Of a stretch of 15,155 bases of DNA, positions 1 to 6,619 are shown in pieces. The notes beneath the pieces were generated by a model, which saw nothing but the letters and a program-made list of their open reading frames with translations, did not search any database and was not told the origin of the DNA. Origin of the DNA: Methylococcaceae bacterium (GTDB taxonomy: Bacteria > Pseudomonadota > Gammaproteobacteria > Methylococcales > Methylomonadaceae); assembly GCA_013140465.1 (NCBI GenBank), contig JABFST010000362.1, positions 1 through 15,155 on the forward strand, written 5' to 3'. Position 1 is the stretch's first letter, and every line of letters starts with the position of its first letter. The position numbers and the translations under genes are program-made.

Positions 1-63
1 GACATCAGTTTGCATTCAGATGTGATTGTCACCATCACAGTAAAAATTGCGGCTGAATCCTAA
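1..63 (+). CDS. C-terminal end of an unidentified protein (partial)
   Basis: Frame 1 is open from the window edge to a TAA at 61-63 and encodes the last 20 residues of a protein ending SDVIVTITVKIAAES. The alternating hydrophobic/polar pattern (VIVTITVKI) suggests a terminal beta strand. The piece is too short to assign a family. It is followed by a stem-loop at 84-113 and then waaA on the same strand. The call rests only on the open frame running off the edge, so a chance open frame of this length cannot be excluded. Confidence 0.4.
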   Translation, partial: DISLHSDVIVTITVKIAAES

Positions 64-83
64 TTTTTAACCGTACACGGCTT

Positions 84-113
84 AGCCCCAAGGCGCACCT
101 AGCCCTTGGGGCT
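84..113 (+). terminator. Stem-loop between the upstream gene end and waaA
   Basis: AGCCCCAAGG (84-93) and CCTTGGGGCT (104-113) form a perfect 10-bp inverted repeat with a 10-nt loop, 20 bases after the upstream stop codon. No T-run follows, so it is a weak candidate for an intrinsic terminator. It could instead protect the mRNA end or be a 5' leader structure. It covers the TTG at 106, which argues against that codon as the waaA start. Confidence 0.4.
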
Positions 114-138
114 TAACCGCCATCTTAGGCTGTCCAGC

Positions 139-1422
139 TTGCGTCTCTTATACACAATCCTTTTTTATCTGGCCCTGCCTGTTATTGCCTTGCGCTTGTA
201 TTGGCGTGGCATTAAAGCACCCGCCTATCGGTTGCGCTGGCGCGAACGCTTTGGCTGTTACCAACAGCCCTACCCCCAAGGCGTTATTTGGCTGCATGCT
301 GTTTCGGTCGGCGAAGCCGAGGCTGTTTTTCCGCTGGTCAGGCAATTGCAAGACCAACACCCCAATATCCCCTTACTCATTACCACGACCACACCTACAG
401 GTTCGGCACGCGTGACTGCGGTGTTGCAAGACCGTGTTAGCCATGTTTACCTGCCTTATGATGTGCCCGATGCGGTTGCACGCTTTATGCGTTGTTTTAA
501 GCCTAGGCTTGCCGTGATGATGGAAACCGAAATATGGCCTAACTTATTTTTTTATTGCGGCAAACACGCGATTCCCCTGTACATCATCAATGCACGCTTA
601 TCGGAAAAGTCCGCACGCGGCTACCAAAAAATCGCTTCCTTAGCCCGTCCGGTCATCAACCAAACCCGGCTAATAGCCACCCAAACCGATGAAGACAGAC
701 TGCGCTTTATCGCTATCGGCGCAAAACCTGACAAAGTAAAGACCTTAGGCAATATCAAATTTGCGCTAGACATTCCCGAAACCACCTTACAACAAGGCCG
801 ACAACTCAAAGCGGAATGTTTTTCAGGCCGTTTTGTCTGGTTATTGGCAAGCTCGCACCTAGGTGAAGAAAGCCTTTTTATTGATTTCTATCAATCGCTT
901 AAATCGGCAATCCCAGAATTGCTGCTCATCATCGCGCCCCGGCATCCCGAACGTTTTGCCGATGTGCTAAAACTCTACCAGCAACAGCAGCTGACCGTGG
1001 TCACACGCACCTCAGGTGCAGCCGTCACTAGCGCAACGGATGTCTATCTGGCAGACACAATGGGCGAACTGAAAATGCTGTATGCAGCCGCCGATGTGGC
1101 TTTTGTCGGTGGCAGCCTAATCCCCAGAGGCGGGCATAATGTGTTGGAAGCCGCCGCCGTAGGCACGCCTGTCATGTTTGGCCCGTACATGTTCAACTTT
1201 AAAGAAATTGCCCGCAATATCTTAAGCCACCAAGCCGCCGTGCAATGCCAGCATAATGACGATGTCGCCCAAACTTTATTGGCCTTATATCAACACCCCG
1301 AACAGCGTGCCACATTAAGCCGCAATGGCTTGGCGTTTATACGCCAAAACCAAGGAGCCATCGACAGCATAGCGGCAATGCTTAATGCCGCCATTTCTGT
1401 ACCCGAACAAGCGCAAACCTAA
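139..1422 (+). CDS. waaA: 3-deoxy-D-manno-octulosonic acid (Kdo) transferase
   Basis: WaaA (KdtA) transfers Kdo from CMP-Kdo to lipid IVA at the cytoplasmic face of the inner membrane, building the inner core of lipopolysaccharide. Using the TTG at 139 the protein has 427 residues, normal for the family. It starts RLLYTILFYLALPVIALRL, the typical N-terminal membrane anchor, followed by WRGIKAPAYRLRWRERFG. The donor/acceptor region LHAVSVGEAEAVFPLV carries the family's conserved Glu (E59). METEIWPN, IAPRHPERF, DTMGELKMLYAAADVAFVGGSL and GGHNVLEAAAVGTPVMFGP are family signature segments of the GT-B fold. An in-frame TTG at 106 gives 11 extra residues, but it lies inside a strong hairpin and the alignment-like N-terminus begins at 139. 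A weak TTAGG lies about 9 bases upstream of 139. The family call is very secure; the start is inferred. Confidence 0.95.
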   Translation: MRLLYTILFYLALPVIALRLYWRGIKAPAYRLRWRERFGCYQQPYPQGVIWLHAVSVGEAEAVFPLVRQLQDQHPNIPLLITTTTPTGSARVTAVLQDRVSHVYLPYDVPDAVARFMRCFKPRLAVMMETEIWPNLFFYCGKHAIPLYIINARLSEKSARGYQKIASLARPVINQTRLIATQTDEDRLRFIAIGAKPDKVKTLGNIKFALDIPETTLQQGRQLKAECFSGRFVWLLASSHLGEESLFIDFYQSLKSAIPELLLIIAPRHPERFADVLKLYQQQQLTVVTRTSGAAVTSATDVYLADTMGELKMLYAAADVAFVGGSLIPRGGHNVLEAAAVGTPVMFGPYMFNFKEIARNILSHQAAVQCQHNDDVAQTLLALYQHPEQRATLSRNGLAFIRQNQGAIDSIAAMLNAAISVPEQAQT

Positions 1423-1590
1423 AGCTTAGCCTAACCTTCCTGCCGTTGAACGCCCGCAAACCCTAAGACTATGGCTAAGCCCCCGTTTAGGCAAGATCGC
1501 TAGACAACAAAAAGAAACGCCTAGCCAATAGGGTTTCCTGCCACTTTTTGGTAAACTATTGGTTTTACGTTCACTAGAGGGCAAAAAACC

Positions 1591-2070
1591 GTGAGAAAAA
1601 TTCAAACCCAAGTCATTTCAATTGTCACCGTTATTCTTATAGGAATTACCATGTTTTCATTGGCCAACGCCACTTCACCTGATGATAATAAAAGCGCAGG
1701 AAAAACCTTCCTAGCCGAAAACGCTAAAAAGACCAACATAAAAACGACAGCAAGCGGCTTGCAATACGAAGTCCTCACGGCCGGCACAGGCAAAACCAAC
1801 CCTAAAGCAACTGACACCGTCACCGTGCATTACAAAGGCACCACTATAGACGGCAAAGAATTTGACAGCTCTTATAGCCGTAACGAACCCACTTCATTTC
1901 CGTTAAACCGTGTTATCCCAGGTTGGACTGAAGGCGTTCAACTCATGACCGAAGGCGCAAAATACCGTTTTTACATCCCCTCTGAACTCGCGTATGGCGA
2001 ACAAGGTGCTGGCCCTATCGCACCTAACTCCACGCTGATTTTTGACGTAGAACTGATTAAAATCCAATAA
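1591..2070 (+). CDS. Periplasmic FKBP-type peptidyl-prolyl cis-trans isomerase
   Basis: This 159-residue protein should catalyse prolyl isomerisation during folding of exported proteins. Residues 1-27 form a signal peptide: basic MRK, then a hydrophobic core IVTVILIGITMFSL, ending ANA with likely cleavage after A27. A short linker leads to a single FKBP domain (about 55-159) with the usual blocks ASGLQYEVL, DTVTVHYKGT, GKEFDSSYSR, VIPGWTEGVQLM and SELAYGEQGAG-PIAPNSTLIFDVELI. It is shorter than E. coli FkpA or FklB because the N-terminal dimerisation helices are missing, leaving the catalytic domain only. The start is GTG with AGAGG at 1576-1580, ten bases upstream; an internal ATG at 1651 would cut through the signal peptide. 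It is a single-gene unit followed by two stem-loops. Whether the substrate is general or a specific client is unknown. Confidence 0.92.
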   Translation: MRKIQTQVISIVTVILIGITMFSLANATSPDDNKSAGKTFLAENAKKTNIKTTASGLQYEVLTAGTGKTNPKATDTVTVHYKGTTIDGKEFDSSYSRNEPTSFPLNRVIPGWTEGVQLMTEGAKYRFYIPSELAYGEQGAGPIAPNSTLIFDVELIKIQ

Positions 2071-2078
2071 GCCGTACC

Positions 2079-2105
2079 ACGCAGGATACCCCGCGTATCC
2101 TGCGT
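2079..2105 (+). terminator. Strong stem-loop downstream of the FKBP gene
   Basis: ACGCAGGATAC (2079-2089) pairs perfectly with GTATCCTGCGT (2095-2105), an 11-bp stem with a 5-nt loop, eight bases after the FKBP stop codon. There is no T-run, so it may be an mRNA-end stabiliser or a U-less terminator acting with the second hairpin at 2134-2150. Confidence 0.4.
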
Positions 2106-2133
2106 AACCTTCCCGCCCCACCAGCAAGCCCGC

Positions 2134-2158
2134 CAATGCCCTCGGCATTGTCTTTCTT
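2134..2158 (+). terminator. Putative intrinsic terminator before rlmL
   Basis: CAATGCC (2134-2140) and GGCATTG (2144-2150) form a 7-bp stem with a 3-nt loop, followed at once by TCTTTCTT. A hairpin plus T-rich tail fits a rho-independent terminator separating the FKBP gene from rlmL, although the tail contains C and the stem is short. Confidence 0.5.
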
Positions 2159-2181
2159 CCCCGATTTTAGCTTACACCACT

Positions 2182-4383
2182 ATGCCCCAATTCCAACTGT
2201 TCGCCACCACGCCGAAGGCGATGGAAACCCTCCTGAACGACGAACTCCACACGCTAGGCATCACCGAAACCAAAGCCACCCTCGCGGGCGTAGCCTTTAG
2301 CGGCGATTTGGCAACCGCCTATCGGGCGTGTTTGTGGTCTCGCACAGCGAACCGCATACTGCTGGTGTTAAGCACCTTTACCGTCAACAGCCAAGAAGAC
2401 TTGTACAAAGGCGTGCAAGCCATCGATTGGTTTAGCCATATCAACCCCGAAGACACCTTTGCGGTATCGTTTAGCGCAAAAAACTCGCCAGCAATCAACA
2501 ACACCCACTTTGGCGCCTTAAAAGTTAAAGATGCAGTTGTCGATCAAATGCGCGCCCGCTTTCAAACGCGCCCCAGCATCAACACCGAACAACCGCACAT
2601 CCGCATCAACGTTTATCTACAAGGCGAAACCGCACAACTGAGCTTGGATTTGTCGGGTGAAAGCCTGCACCGCCGAGGCTATCGGGACATCAACATCCAA
2701 GCCCCGATGAAAGAAAACCTTGCCGCCGCGATGTTGCTGCGTTGTGGCTGGCCTAAGATTGCCGCCCAGCAAGGCAGCTTAATCGACCCGATGTGCGGCT
2801 CGGGTACCTTATTATTAGAAGCGGCGATGATTGCCGCCGACTATGCGCCCGGGCTGTTGCGCGATTATTTTGGCTTTAGCGGTTGGAAACAACACGATGC
2901 CGACTGCTGGCAACGCCTACGCGACGAAGCCCTACAACGAAAACGCATAGGCATCAGCAAACTGCCCGTCATTGTTGGTTTTGACCAAAACCGCCAGACC
3001 GTCAATGCCGCCCTCACCCACATAGCCAATGCGGGTTTGCAGCAAAAAATCCACGTCGAACGCCGCGACATTGAAGACGCCAAACCCGCTGAAAGCTGGC
3101 AACCCGGGCTTATCGTCTGCAACCCACCGTATGGTGAACGTTTGGGCAACACCCAAGAAACCGCCGAATTGTACAAAAAAATGGGCAACACCTTAAAAAC
3201 CCGTTTTCTGGGCTGGCAAGCGGCCTTAATTATCAGCGACCCCGAACTGGGTTTCCGCTTAGGCATACGCTCACAAAAACCCATCACCTTGTTCAACGGC
3301 GCGTTGGAATGTAAGCTTTTGCGGCTAGACATCAACGAGCGCAACTTCTTCATCCCCAAAGCCCAAAGCCCAGAAGAACGCATCGAACAAGCGCAGGAAA
3401 ACAGCCAAACCGACCACGCCGACGCGCACGCGCCGATGTTTGCCAACCGCTTGCAAAAAAACCTCAAAAAATTTGCCAAATGGGCCAAACAACACGGCAT
3501 CAGCTGTTATCGCCTGTACGATGCCGACTTACCCGAATACGCGGTTGCGATTGACATCTACCAAGGCGAGCAAACTTGGGTGAACGTGCAAGAATACGAA
3601 CCGCCCAAAAGCATAGACCAGCACAAAGCCGACCAACGCTTGGCGGGCTTATTGGCGGAACTGCCGAAGGTGCTGTGCATCGCCCCCGAACAAGTATTCT
3701 TAAAAATCCGCAAAAAACAAAAAAGCACCGACCAATATGAAAAATACGCCGAACTCGGGCAATTTCACCGTATTGAAGAACAAGGCTGCCAGTTATTGGT
3801 CAATTTTACCGACTACTTGGACACTGGCTTATTTTTAGACCATCGCCCGATACGCCAACTGATCCAACAACAAGCGCGTGGTAAACGCTTTTTAAACCTG
3901 TTTGCCTACACTGGCAGCGCGACCGTCCACGCCGCCGTGGGCGGGGCCATAGCCAGCACCACCGTGGACATGTCCAACACTTATATCAACTGGGCAAAAA
4001 ACAACCTCGCGCTCAACCGCCACACGGGTGAGCATGAATTTATCCAAGCGGATTGTTTGGAGTGGCTGGCACAAGCAGCCGAAGACACCGATAAACGGCA
4101 ATATGATTTAATCTTTCTGGATCCACCGACGTTTTCCAACTCCAAGCGCATGGATGATGTGTTCGACATCCAAAAAGACCATATCCAACTCATCCGCCAC
4201 GCGCTCAGCTTATTGGCGGCCGACGGCGTGCTGTATTTTTCGACCAATTTCAGGCGTTTTAAGCTTGATAGCGACGCGCTGGCAGAGTTCGTAGTCCAGG
4301 ACATCAGTGCCAGCACCATACCCGAAGATTTTGCCCGCAACCCCAAAATCCACTATTGCTGGCGGATACAACATCATGCGTAA
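2182..4383 (+). CDS. rlmL: Bifunctional 23S rRNA methyltransferase RlmKL (m2G2445 / m7G2069)
   Basis: RlmKL modifies two guanines of helix 74 in 23S rRNA with S-adenosylmethionine. The protein has 733 residues, close to the E. coli enzyme (about 700). Order of parts: N-terminal ferredoxin-like plus THUMP region (about 1-155); the RlmL methyltransferase with SAM loop IDPMCGSGTLLLEA (from I201) and catalytic N314-PPYGERLG; a linker (about 380-440); and the RlmK methyltransferase with FLNLFAYTGSATVHA (from F570) and FLDPPTFSNSKRM (D647-P-P-T). Both active-site signatures are intact, so both activities are expected. The ATG at 2182 has no obvious Shine-Dalgarno sequence, but the protein start MPQFQLFATTPKAMETLLNDEL matches the family. 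The stop overlaps the acylphosphatase start by 8 bases, so the two are probably co-transcribed. Confidence 0.96.
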   Translation: MPQFQLFATTPKAMETLLNDELHTLGITETKATLAGVAFSGDLATAYRACLWSRTANRILLVLSTFTVNSQEDLYKGVQAIDWFSHINPEDTFAVSFSAKNSPAINNTHFGALKVKDAVVDQMRARFQTRPSINTEQPHIRINVYLQGETAQLSLDLSGESLHRRGYRDINIQAPMKENLAAAMLLRCGWPKIAAQQGSLIDPMCGSGTLLLEAAMIAADYAPGLLRDYFGFSGWKQHDADCWQRLRDEALQRKRIGISKLPVIVGFDQNRQTVNAALTHIANAGLQQKIHVERRDIEDAKPAESWQPGLIVCNPPYGERLGNTQETAELYKKMGNTLKTRFLGWQAALIISDPELGFRLGIRSQKPITLFNGALECKLLRLDINERNFFIPKAQSPEERIEQAQENSQTDHADAHAPMFANRLQKNLKKFAKWAKQHGISCYRLYDADLPEYAVAIDIYQGEQTWVNVQEYEPPKSIDQHKADQRLAGLLAELPKVLCIAPEQVFLKIRKKQKSTDQYEKYAELGQFHRIEEQGCQLLVNFTDYLDTGLFLDHRPIRQLIQQQARGKRFLNLFAYTGSATVHAAVGGAIASTTVDMSNTYINWAKNNLALNRHTGEHEFIQADCLEWLAQAAEDTDKRQYDLIFLDPPTFSNSKRMDDVFDIQKDHIQLIRHALSLLAADGVLYFSTNFRRFKLDSDALAEFVVQDISASTIPEDFARNPKIHYCWRIQHHA

Positions 4384-4645
4384 AGTACAAATTTTTGTCT
4401 CAGGCCGGGTGCAAGGCGTTTATTTTCGCGTCTTTACCCGCAACAAAGCCAAACAACTGGGCATTAACGGTTATGCCAAAAACTTGGCGGATGGGCGCGT
4501 GGAAATAGTCGCCCATGCCCCTGCCGCGAACGTGCAACAACTCATCGACTGGTGCCACAAAGGCCCAATTACCGCGCGTGTGGACCATGTTGAATGGATA
4601 GAGCTGGAAGTGGACGAGCAAATGGCTACGTTTGAAATACGCTAA
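4376..4645 (+). CDS. acyP: Acylphosphatase
   Basis: Acylphosphatase hydrolyses carboxyl-phosphate anhydrides such as acetyl phosphate and 1,3-bisphosphoglycerate. The 89-residue protein has the family length and both signature elements: GRVQGVYFR (residues 10-18, phosphate-binding loop with catalytic R18) and GYAKN (32-36, catalytic N36), followed by GRVEIVAHAP. The frame is open upstream to 4307, but the ATG at 4376 gives the canonical N-terminus MRKVQIFVSGRVQGV, so the longer form is an artefact. It overlaps the end of rlmL by 8 bases and has no Shine-Dalgarno of its own, which points to translation by coupling. The physiological substrate is usually unclear for this family. Confidence 0.95.
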   Translation: MRKVQIFVSGRVQGVYFRVFTRNKAKQLGINGYAKNLADGRVEIVAHAPAANVQQLIDWCHKGPITARVDHVEWIELEVDEQMATFEIR

Positions 4646-4727
4646 AGCGTTAGTTAATCAAGCATTAAGTAGTCGGCGCATCCGATGGCCCTGACTTCAA
4701 ACAAAACACCCTAATTCTCAAACTAAA

Positions 4728-4940
4728 GTGGCCCCGCTAGCCGAAGTGATGGCACAAATCGCCCGCTACCACCCGGTGGAATTTCAATTTGCTGACGAAC
4801 GTCTGAAGAAAATCAAAGTCTCCGCCAGCTTTGACACCCACAACCTGCACTTGATCCTGAATGCCTTACAGGCGACTTTTCCGATTAAGGCGGAATGGTT
4901 GGATGATCGGCGCATTACCATTGCAGCGGCGAAACGGTGA
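4728..4940 (+). pseudogene. Remnant of a FecR-type protein (C-terminal domain only)
   Basis: About 70 residues beginning APLAEVMAQIARYHPVEF and continuing FADERLKKIKVSASF and ALQATFPIKAEWLDDRRITI resemble the C-terminal (STN/DUF4974-like) domain of FecR anti-sigma sensors, which has a PLAEV..LNRY opening and ..FPI/LPV..DG.IVI end. The N-terminal cytoplasmic part, the transmembrane helix and the FecR middle domain are absent. The only start is a GTG at 4728 with no ribosome-binding site. Just upstream another frame (about 4677-4724) reads ..NTLILKLKW, which could be the preceding strand of the same domain, giving one frameshift near 4725. No sigma factor or TonB receptor gene is adjacent. It is best read as a decayed gene tail. 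A stand-alone STN-like domain is the alternative. Confidence 0.55.
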
Positions 4941-4997
4941 GTGGAGGATCATTTTTTTTCAGAATGATATGAATAAATACGCAGTCCAAACTACATG

Positions 4998-5036
4998 AAA
5001 GTTTTATAATACTTTTGCCGATTTAAGCAAACGGAG
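4998..5036 (+). promoter_or_regulatory. vapBC promoter, candidate operator and ribosome-binding site
   Basis: A consensus -10 box TATAAT lies at 5005-5010. No good -35 box is present at 17-bp spacing (CAGTCC at 4982-4987), suggesting a weak or activator-independent promoter. The -10 box is enclosed by a short inverted repeat AAAGT (4998-5002) / ACTTT (5011-5015), the position expected for an autorepressor operator of a toxin-antitoxin pair. GGAG at 5033-5036 is seven bases before the vapB ATG. The -10 and ribosome-binding site are seen directly; the operator role is inferred. Confidence 0.5.
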
Positions 5037-5043
5037 TAACGCC

Positions 5044-5271
5044 ATGACAACAATAACCATCGATGACGCATTAATGAATGAAGTAATTGCGGTCAGCCAC
5101 CAACAAAACCCGCAAGATGCCGTCATTAAAGTTTTAGGTGAATACCTTAAACAACATAAACACCAGCCGGGGTTATTTGATCAATTGCGCTTGGCCGATA
5201 ACCATTTAGAAGATGACCTAGCGTTATTATTCGAGCGCGATAAAGACACTGGCAGAAATATAGAGCTATGA
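5044..5271 (+). CDS. vapB: VapB-type antitoxin
   Basis: This 75-residue protein begins MTTITIDDALMNEVIAVSHQQNPQDAVIKVLGEYL, the ribbon-helix-helix-like DNA-binding region of DUF2191-type VapB antitoxins: a short basic-free strand TITIDD followed by two helices. An acidic tail (HLEDDLALLFERDKDTG) would wrap the toxin active site. It should bind and neutralise the PIN-domain toxin encoded directly downstream and, with it, repress the shared promoter. Its TGA overlaps the toxin ATG as ATGA, so the two are translationally coupled with the antitoxin first, the usual order. The start has a good GGAG seven bases upstream. The A+T content is visibly higher than in flanking rlmL or pabB, consistent with horizontal acquisition. 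Confidence 0.8.
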   Translation: MTTITIDDALMNEVIAVSHQQNPQDAVIKVLGEYLKQHKHQPGLFDQLRLADNHLEDDLALLFERDKDTGRNIEL

Positions 5272-5690
5272 ATTATTTGCTAGACACTTGCGTCCTATCG
5301 GAGTGCGTAAAAAAAGCGCCAAATCCCCAAGTAGCTTATTGGCTCAATCAACAAAATCCAGAACACCTTTATTTAAGCAGCATCACAGTGGCGGAAATAA
5401 AGAAAGGAATTTACAACATCAAAGACGCAAAACCGGAACGTTTTCATACGCTTCAACAGTGGTTAATCAATGTTGAAGCTACATTTGATCATCGTATATT
5501 ACCGATCACCGAAGACATTCTTGATAAATGGGCAATTATCTCAGCCAGCGCAGAATTACGAGGTAGCAAACTAGCTGTTATGGACAGTTTAATTGCAGCA
5601 ACCGCACATCAACACAACTTAGTTTTGGTTACGCGCAATGTAGACGATTTCCAAACGACACCTGTCAATATCATAAATCCTTATAGCTAA
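5268..5690 (+). CDS. vapC: PIN-domain ribonuclease toxin, VapC/FitB type
   Basis: VapC toxins are Mg2+-dependent endoribonucleases that cut tRNA or rRNA when not held by VapB. The 140-residue protein fills the family length and shows all acidic PIN positions: D6 in LLDTCVLSE, E43 in ITVAEIKKGI, D106 in VMDSLIAATA and D127 in TRNVDDF. The toxin therefore looks catalytically intact. The D6-T-C-V-L-S-E and TRNVDDF forms are like the FitB/VapC subgroup. The ATG lies in the ATGA overlap with vapB, and no independent ribosome-binding site is needed. The RNA target cannot be predicted from sequence. Confidence 0.88.
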   Translation: MNYLLDTCVLSECVKKAPNPQVAYWLNQQNPEHLYLSSITVAEIKKGIYNIKDAKPERFHTLQQWLINVEATFDHRILPITEDILDKWAIISASAELRGSKLAVMDSLIAATAHQHNLVLVTRNVDDFQTTPVNIINPYS

Positions 5691-5782
5691 TCACCCTCAC
5701 AAACCAATAACTCAAACTTCATCTTTTTCATAGCCATTTAATTGGCTAGCTAGTTGATTGAGTTGATAAATTCTGCAAAAAC

Positions 5783-6012
5783 CCTATCGCTCATCTCGTG
5801 AAGGCAATACGATTTCATCGACCGCCATCGATAAATAGTCAGGCTTTCTATCGTGCAGTTCATCGCGTGAAATTTTCAGCCCATTAGGTAAACGGGCAAA
5901 ATGTCCAGCTTGAACAACGGCTATTGAAGGGGATTTATCATCAACCTCATGGATCGCAACCTCAATGGTGTTATGAGGAAAATATGGGCAAGTGTTCTTT
6001 TATATCAGCCAC
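5783..6012 (-). pseudogene. Short decayed reading frame with two +1 homopolymer shifts
   Basis: On the minus strand, three successive frames join into one plausible 75-residue polypeptide if one T is dropped from TTTT (5979-5982) and one G from GGGG (5879-5882). The pieces read MADIKEHLPIF (GTG at 6012), then PHNTIEVAIHEVDDKSPSIA..FARLPNG, then LKISRDELHDRKPDYLSMAVDEIVLPSRDER ending at TAG (5783-5785). After both corrections the length is an exact multiple of three. I do not recognise the family. The start lies ten bases after the mfnE-like stop and has no ribosome-binding site. It could be a true pseudogene in the accessory islet, a chance run of open frames, or two sequencing errors. The rest of the 5691-6022 gap holds only a weak 6-bp stem (TAGCCA/TGGCTA, 5731-5748). 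Confidence 0.35.
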
Positions 6013-6022
6013 TTCGGTTAGC

Positions 6023-6619
6023 TTAACTGCTGGGTTGCATTACCTCTTGCCAGCCTAGGCACAAAGGCAAATCTTGATGATGGATAATGCGTATTTTAAC
6101 CGCCGCCCCTGCCACCATCGTGCAAAAGGCCGCGTCAATAATCTGCTGTCTTGCCAATTGTTGCAGGCTTAGGCGCGGGTCTATCGGGGCGGATTTAACC
6201 AACACCAATTCTTTGGCATTTACGCGTAGGGCCAACCACGCGGCAAGGCTGTCTGAGCTGATCTCCCACGTTGTAGGAATAGCCGCTAGTGCCAATTCGG
6301 CTAAGGACGGCGACCATACCCAAAGCCCCGATAAGCTGTGTTGGGGGTTTATCTCGGCAACGGTATGGGCCAAGTTGGCATGGCCCAACAAACTAGCTAG
6401 CATTAAGGCCATTTGCTGCATGGCTAATAAGGCCATGTCATGGGCTGTGCCATCATCAAACTGAAACTGCTGTTGCGCTAGGCGCACTTGTTCGGCAAAC
6501 ACGCCACCGCCGGGCACTATCACCACCGCCCTGCCCTGCGCCAAGTGCTGCAAACAGGCTAGGCTGCCGGGCAACCCACCTGATTGCAATAAGCTACCGC
6601 CAAGTTTGACGATTATCAT
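6023..6619 (-). CDS. mfnE: Amino acid kinase family protein, MfnE-like (methylofuran/H4MPT cofactor synthesis)
   Basis: The 198-residue protein (ATG at 6619; a GTG at 6622 adds one Met) has an amino-acid-kinase fold. VKLGGSL (4-10) is the phosphate-binding strand-loop, VIVPGGG (33-39) the second glycine loop, AHDMALLAMQQMALML a helix common to uridylate-kinase-like members, and SSDSLAAWLALRV plus ELVLVKSAP the nucleotide-side segments. It is shorter than aspartate or glutamate kinases and lacks regulatory domains. Small kinases of this type include MfnE, which phosphorylates 5-(aminomethyl)furan-3-ylmethyl phosphate to the diphosphate in methanofuran synthesis; bacterial methylotrophs carry homologues. 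The start overlaps the pabB stop (TGATG), so it is translationally coupled to a gene for 4-aminobenzoate supply, a precursor of tetrahydromethanopterin. The fold is secure; the exact substrate is inferred from size and context. Confidence 0.7.
   Translation of the reverse strand: MIIVKLGGSLLQSGGLPGSLACLQHLAQGRAVVIVPGGGVFAEQVRLAQQQFQFDDGTAHDMALLAMQQMALMLASLLGHANLAHTVAEINPQHSLSGLWVWSPSLAELALAAIPTTWEISSDSLAAWLALRVNAKELVLVKSAPIDPRLSLQQLARQQIIDAAFCTMVAGAAVKIRIIHHQDLPLCLGWQEVMQPSS

Noticed and set aside
1424..1480. 8-bp inverted repeat GCTTAGCC / GGCTAAGC after waaA
   Set aside because: The 41-base spacing and lack of a T-run make a functional hairpin or terminator unconvincing.
2865..3500. 211-codon open frame on the minus strand inside rlmL
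   Set aside because: It lies wholly within the conserved RlmKL reading frame and has low-complexity shadow composition with no recognisable motif.
4307..4375. N-terminal extension of acylphosphatase
   Set aside because: It lies within rlmL in another frame; the ATG at 4376 gives the canonical short protein.
5731..5748. TAGCCA/TGGCTA stem downstream of vapC as a terminator
   Set aside because: Only six A/T-containing pairs, with no T-run on either strand after the stem.
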